Below the pieces are notes generated by a model. It saw only the letters and a list, made by a program, of their open reading frames with translations, was not told the origin of the DNA and did not search any database. A stretch of DNA of 64,000 bases, taken from contig NC_088800.1 of the NCBI RefSeq assembly GCF_011386835.1, positions 17,012,572 through 17,076,571 of the forward strand, given 5' to 3'. The number at the start of each line of letters is the position of its first letter. Positions within the stretch are counted from its first letter, which is position 1. The position numbers and the translations under genes were made by a program. Of the stretch, positions 59,754 through 64,000 are shown one piece after another. The DNA is from Chrysemys picta bellii. Lineage: Eukaryota > Chordata > Testudines > Emydidae.

Positions 59754-59933
59754 CTTTAAACTGTATACTTTTGTACTTCAACATAACTACAGGTTTGAAA
59801 GTTTGTACTGTCGTTAATGGTATTACCCTTTCTGTTAAGAAATAGAGATTTATGTTGCAATAATGAAATCTTGAATGTATTTAGGTATTGCTGGGAAGCT
59901 CCCAGAAGAGTAAGACCAGTACAGTAGATTCTA

Positions 59934-60308
59934 CAGTAGAACCTCAGAGTTAGGAACACCAGAGTTACGAACTGACCAGTCAACCACACACCTCATTTGG
60001 AACCGGAAGTACACAATCAGGCAGCAGTAGAGACAAAAAAACCCACAGTACAGTATGGTGTTAAATGTAAACTACTAAAAAAAGGGAGAGTTTAAAAAAG
60101 ATTTGACAAGGTAAGGAAATTGTTTCTGTGCTTGTTTCATTTAAATGAAGATAGTTAAAAGCAGCATTTTTCTTCTTTATAGTCAAATTTCAAAGTGGTA
60201 TTAAGTCAATATTCAGCTGGAAACTTTTGAAAGCACAACCATAATTTTTTGTTCAGCGTTACGAACAACCTCCATTTCCGAGGTGTTCGTAACTCTGAGA
60301 TTCTATTG
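59934..60308. mobile_element. Tigger/mariner-like element, right end interrupted
   Basis: The left end CAGTAGAACCTCAGAGTTA and the reverse complement of the right end, CAATAGAATCTCAGAGTTAC, are inverted repeats. TA precedes it at 59932-59933, and TA follows after the nested hAT at 60651-60652. The interior is AT-rich without a transposase. The last 8 bp (ttctattg) were used as the target of the hAT at 60309. Confidence 0.82.
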
Positions 60309-60642
60309 CAGGGGTCAGCAACGTTTGACACGTGGCTTGCCAGGGTAAGCACCCTGGCGGGCCGGGCCAGTTTATTTACCTGCTGATGCGGCAGGTTCGG
60401 CCGATCGCGGCCCCCACTGGCCGCGGTTCACCGTCCTGGGCCAATGGGGGCGGCGGGAAGCGGCATGGGTGAGGGATGTGCTGGCCGTGGCTTCCCGCCG
60501 CCCCCATTGGCCCGGGACGGTGAACCGCGGCCAGTGGGGGCCGCAATCGGCAGAAACTGCCGCGTCAGCAGGTAAATAAACTGGCCCGGGCCACCAGGGT
60601 GCTTACCCTGGCGAGCCGCGTGTCAAACGTTGCCGAACCCTG
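60309..60642. mobile_element. GC-rich hAT-type foldback element, copy 5
   Basis: Starts CAGGGGTCAGCAACGTTTGA and ends AACGTTGCCGAACCCTG. Target duplication ttctattg is perfect (60301-60308 and 60643-60650) and coincides with the terminus of the Tigger-like element. The arms are about 155 bp around CATGGGTGAGGGATGTGCTG. Variants GTTTGACACG and GGTTCACCGTCC occur in both arms. Confidence 0.93.
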
Positions 60643-60652
60643 TTCTATTGTA

Positions 60653-62661
60653 TAATCATAGCCAAATAAGCTTTAAACAGTTTTAAAAATAGATGCCTTG
60701 AGATTCAACACTAGTTTAATGACATAAGAAATGCGAAGAGAAATTCCCATCTGACTTGACAATACAAAGTTAGACATAGTATAAAGAAACAGGTTACTAC
60801 CTAGGATTTCAAGTAGCCTCTTATTTTTACAATCTATTTTCACTCTCTCCAAACTCTAGTAGCTCAGACTATCTCAATGCCTGTCTGCCAAACTGGGACA
60901 TTAGATGGAGTGAACAAAAGTAAGGAGCACCGATGTGTCTGTTCTAGGCAGTATGCATTGTATTGTAAACTTGGGAATCTATACTCCCAAAGAGTCTTTT
61001 GAACTAACCTTTCTAAACGTACTTTTGAGAGAAAAGCTCATCTGGGAATGAGCTTGACATAATAGATTAGTCAGCAATTAATGTAACAAAGAGCCCTTGA
61101 AAAACATTCCTGTAAGAGACATATACACCAAATGTTATTGTCTGTCAGCTGTTTGATTTAAACAAAAGCCTGTTTAACTCAACTATTTCCTTCCCCTTGA
61201 AGTAAGGAATATTCACAACTGGCTTAATTTTAAATCATCTTGGAACAGATGATTCACATGTTTAGAATAAAAATAGCTAATGAAAATGCAATCTCTGGGG
61301 CTGTTTCTACACTAACGCATAGAGCCTGGCTCTCCCATTCTAGAGAGAGCAGTTATAAAGCCTGCCCACCACAGGCGCTGAGTTTTCCTTTTCCCCAGGA
61401 TTGCTCCATCCCCCACTCTGCCCTGAGGCCTCATTTCCCCAGGCCCCACTGCCACCCATCCCCTCCCTAAGGCCCTGTCCACTCACTGCTCTCCCCAGGC
61501 ACCAAACAGCGGACTGGGTGCACTACCATCAAACAGCTGCAGCTGGTGGGTGCTGAGCACACACTATTTTTTTCCCCGTAGGTGCTCCAGTCCCGGAGCA
61601 CCCACAGAGTCGGTGTCTATGCTGCTCTCTCCCAGATGTCACCTCCTGGTGAGGTCCTTGGTTTGGTTATAACCACCACACCTATTCTGTGACATCACCT
61701 GAAGAAGCAGGGGGTGTGACAGATTCCCTCCAGAGAAGTAACTGGTCCATACTGGGTACAGAAAGGATATCAATACCCCACTCTTCCGGATGTTTGCCTG
61801 CTCAGTAGCTATGAGGACCCGTGAAGAGAGGCAGCTGGTCTGGTGTTGCGGAGGGGAAGGCTATAACAGCACCCCACTCTCTGACCTCACTTCCTGGGGC
61901 TCATGCAGGGGTCCCTACTGGCCCTTGTGTAATGGATGCAAACATAACAACAGTTATGTCAGCATAAATTGTGTTAGTCTGGTTTTAATTGTTTGGCCTT
62001 GAGTGAATTTTAGTGCTCGTGAAAGATGTCACACTGACAGTCTGGAAATGGAAGTCTTCTATCTTTCCTCACACAACAAAAACAGCAAAGCTAAAAGCAA
62101 TGCAAACTTCCACACAAGATGGACCACCTTTAGGGGACAAAGGGGGTATCTTATTCCTCAAGCCCATTTAAGTCCTTGTCCTCCCTGCTTATTAGCAGGC
62201 TTGCCAAACAGTTTCAGCCACATTGGTTTTTGTTATGGCAATATCTGTCCACCAGAACCGAAGTCTTAGGCCACCAGAGAGTGATCAAAAGATAATCACC
62301 ACGTCCAATCATCACTTTCAAACTAGTGACCTATTACTATAAAGGGTTATGTTTCTACAGGAAGTTTAAAGTTGCCACTAACAGTGACTGAGAAACAAAA
62401 TAAAATTTCAGTAGATTTTTTTCAAAAAAAAAAAAGAGGGTTGGGAATTTCACTTCAATTAAAAAAAAATCATCAACATTTTAAATGTTAAAGTTTTTCT
62501 ACCACTTGAAGTTGCCGCATATTCTGCAGTGCCATGCTTTCTATTGACTCTCAGAGACTCTCTTACACAGAGGTAAAAACTAGCTGCAGAGATTGAGGAT
62601 AGAGGTAGGCTAAATCATAGCAGCATCAATAGACTTACACCTTATACATTGTGTCAAGTAT
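60653..62661. other. No gene recognised; one repeat fragment
   Basis: Mostly unique. About 61540-61625 carries GTAGGTGCTCCAGTCCCGGA and AGAGTCGGTGTCTATGC, an inverted relative of a block in the hAT at 50255; it is probably part of an unclassified turtle repeat. Poly(A) tracts at 62427 and 62461. Confidence 0.45.
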
Positions 62662-62746
62662 CGGGGGGTAGCCGTGTTAGTCTGTATCTACAAAAACAAC
62701 AAGGAGTCTGGTGGCACCTTAAAGACTAACAGATTTATTTGGGCAT

Positions 62747-62779
62747 CAGCTTTCGTGGGTAAACACCTCACTTCTTCGG
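62747..62779 (-). other. Hammerhead-like hairpin in the coding PLE's 3' end
   Basis: On the minus strand: CCGAAGA (62779-62773), an extra A, stem GTGAGGT/ACCCAC with one bulged A, GAAA (62754-62751), then GC (62750-62749) opening a mini-stem GC-TGAT-GC. Same layout as the copies at 103 and 7546. Located about 105 nt downstream of the final stop codon of the PLE. Confidence 0.35.
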
Positions 62780-62882
62780 ATGCATAGAGTGAAAGTTACA
62801 GATGCAGGCATTATATACCGACACATGGAGAGAAGGGAGTTACTTCGCAAGTGGAGAACCAGTGTTGACAGGGCCAATTCAA

Positions 62883-64000
62883 TCAGGGTGGATGGAGTTC
62901 ACTCCCAATAATAGATGAGGAGGTGTCAATTCCAGGAGAGGAAAAGCTGCTTCTGTAATGAGCCAGCCACTCCCAGTCCCTATTCAAGCCCAGATTAATG
63001 GTGTTAAATTTGCAAATGAATTTTAGTTCTGCTGTTTCTCTTTGAAGTCTGTTTCTGAAGTTTTTTTGTTCAATGATAGTGACTTTTAAATCTGTAATAG
63101 AATGACCAGGGAGATTGAAATGTTCACTTACTGGCTTTTATATGTTACCATTCCTGATGTCCGATTTGTGTCCATTTATTCTTTTGCGGAAGGACTGTCC
63201 AGTTTGGCCAATGTACATGACAGAGGGGCATTGTTGGCACATGATGGCATATATAACATTAGTAGATGTGCAGGTGAATGAGCCCTTGATGGTGTGGCTG
63301 ATGTGGTTGGGTCCTCTGATGGTGTCGCCAGAGTAGATATGGGGACAGAGTAGGCAATGAGGTTTGCTACAGGGATTAGTTCCTGGGTTGGTGTTTCTGT
63401 GGTGTGGTGTGTAGTTGCTGGTGAGTATTTGCTTCAGGTTGGGGGGATGACTGTAAGCGAGGACTGGCCTGCCTCCCAAGGTCTGTGAGAGTGAGGGATC
63501 ATTTTCCAGGATAGGTTGTAGATCGTGGATAATGCGCTGGAGAGGTTTTAGCTGGGGGCTGTATGTGATGGCCAGTGGTGTTCGGTTATTGTCCTTGTTG
63601 GGCCTGTCCTGTAGTAGGTGATTTCTGGGTACCCATCTTGCTCTGTCAATCTGTTTCCTCACTTCCCCAGGTGAGTACTGTAGTTTTAAGAATGCTTGAT
63701 AAAGATCTTGTAGGTGTTTATCTCTGTCTGAGGGGTTGAAGCAAATTCGGTTGTATCTTAGGGCTTGGCTGTAGACAATGGATCGTGTGATGTGTCTTGG
63801 ATGGAAGCTGGAGGCATGTAGGTACGTATAGCGGTCAGTAGGTTTCCGGTATAGGGTGGTGTTTATGTGACCATCACTTATTTGCACTGTAGTGTCCAGG
63901 AAGTGGATCTCTTGTGTGGACTGGTCCAGGCTGAGGTTGATGGTGGGGTGGAAATTGTTGAAGTCCAGGTGGAATTCTTCAAGGGCCTCCTTTCCGTGGG
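62883..64000 (-). pseudogene. PLE polyprotein C-terminal part (RT end + GIY-YIG), one nonsense codon
   Basis: The frame is open from the window edge. It contains the end of the reverse transcriptase, with IHFLDTT and the PLE signature TLYRKPTDRYTYLHASSFHP (63858-63799), then RSIVYSQALRYNRICF. A linker with CSKPHCLLCPH resembles the CCHH zinc-binding motif of PLEs. The GIY-YIG domain follows: VIYAI, then MYIGQTG and FRKRINGH. A TAA at 63138-63140 then stops the frame. Read in the same frame, 84 further codons carry the rest of the domain: SEHFNLPGHSITDLK, a RETAELKFICKF segment with the expected Glu, and LNRDWEWLAHY with the expected Asn. Translation would end at TGA 62883-62885. The start lies outside the window. 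As written, the protein lacks the last part of the endonuclease. Confidence 0.9.

Larger units (their letters stand above)
62662..64000 (-). mobile_element. Penelope-like retroelement, 3' half (runs off window)
   Basis: From right to left on the minus strand: coding region for the end of the reverse transcriptase plus a GIY-YIG endonuclease, then a short untranslated region with TATATAATGCCTGCATCTG, then the hammerhead-like hairpin and the terminal block ending GCTACCCCC. PLEs are a distinct retroelement order whose polymerase is related to telomerase. The terminus is nearly identical to the palindrome at 8484, indicating recent activity of this subfamily. The 5' part lies beyond the window. 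Confidence 0.88.

Overview
The window looks like intergenic or intronic DNA from a turtle, probably a cryptodire. It is AT-rich, has no recognisable host exon, and is full of a characteristic reptilian repeat set: CR1 LINEs with their long conserved 3' ends, a tRNA-derived SINE with a CR1-like tail (Cry I / tortoise Pol III SINE type), L2-clade LINE remnants, Penelope-like element (PLE) ends, solo LTRs, and many short non-autonomous DNA transposons. The organism call is an inference from this repeat spectrum. No searches could be run.

The only long credible reading frame is on the minus strand at the right edge (62883-64000). It is the C-terminal part of a PLE protein: the end of the reverse transcriptase, a CCHH-type zinc-binding linker and a GIY-YIG endonuclease. 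One in-frame TAA (63138-63140) interrupts it, and the frame then stays open for 84 more codons. The same PLE 3' end is found at 1-228, at 7390-7640, in a near-perfect 182-bp palindrome at 8514-8695, and in a rearranged inverted pair at 35011-35145. These ends carry a conserved hairpin with hammerhead-ribozyme-like landmarks, though the core deviates from consensus.

The second theme is foldback DNA transposons. Five GC-rich hAT-type palindromes of 309-344 bp (22670, 27778, 32247, 49763, 60309) have 8-bp target duplications, four of them perfect. Related or other hAT-type elements lie at 5219, 12791, 26957, 29617, 38541, 47129, 50255 and 59541. A TAGGGTTRCC-ended group with 8-bp duplications is at 17096, 26080 and 30671. 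PIF/Harbinger-like MITEs with TTA duplications are at 14985, 33637 and 43212. Tigger/mariner-like elements with TA duplications are at 39493 and 59934. Several contain internal GC-rich minisatellites that create spurious ORFs.

The third theme is nested retroelement debris. A minus-strand L2 LINE from about 44170 to 48570 is split by a CR1, an LTR-like element that itself holds a hAT MITE, and another unidentified insertion. Solo LTRs of one family sit at 9904-11142 (minus) and 41403-42459 (plus), each with a 5-bp duplication. A different LTR at about 48789-50200 carries a hAT. Between these blocks are long unique AT-rich stretches with only microsatellites and weak old repeats.
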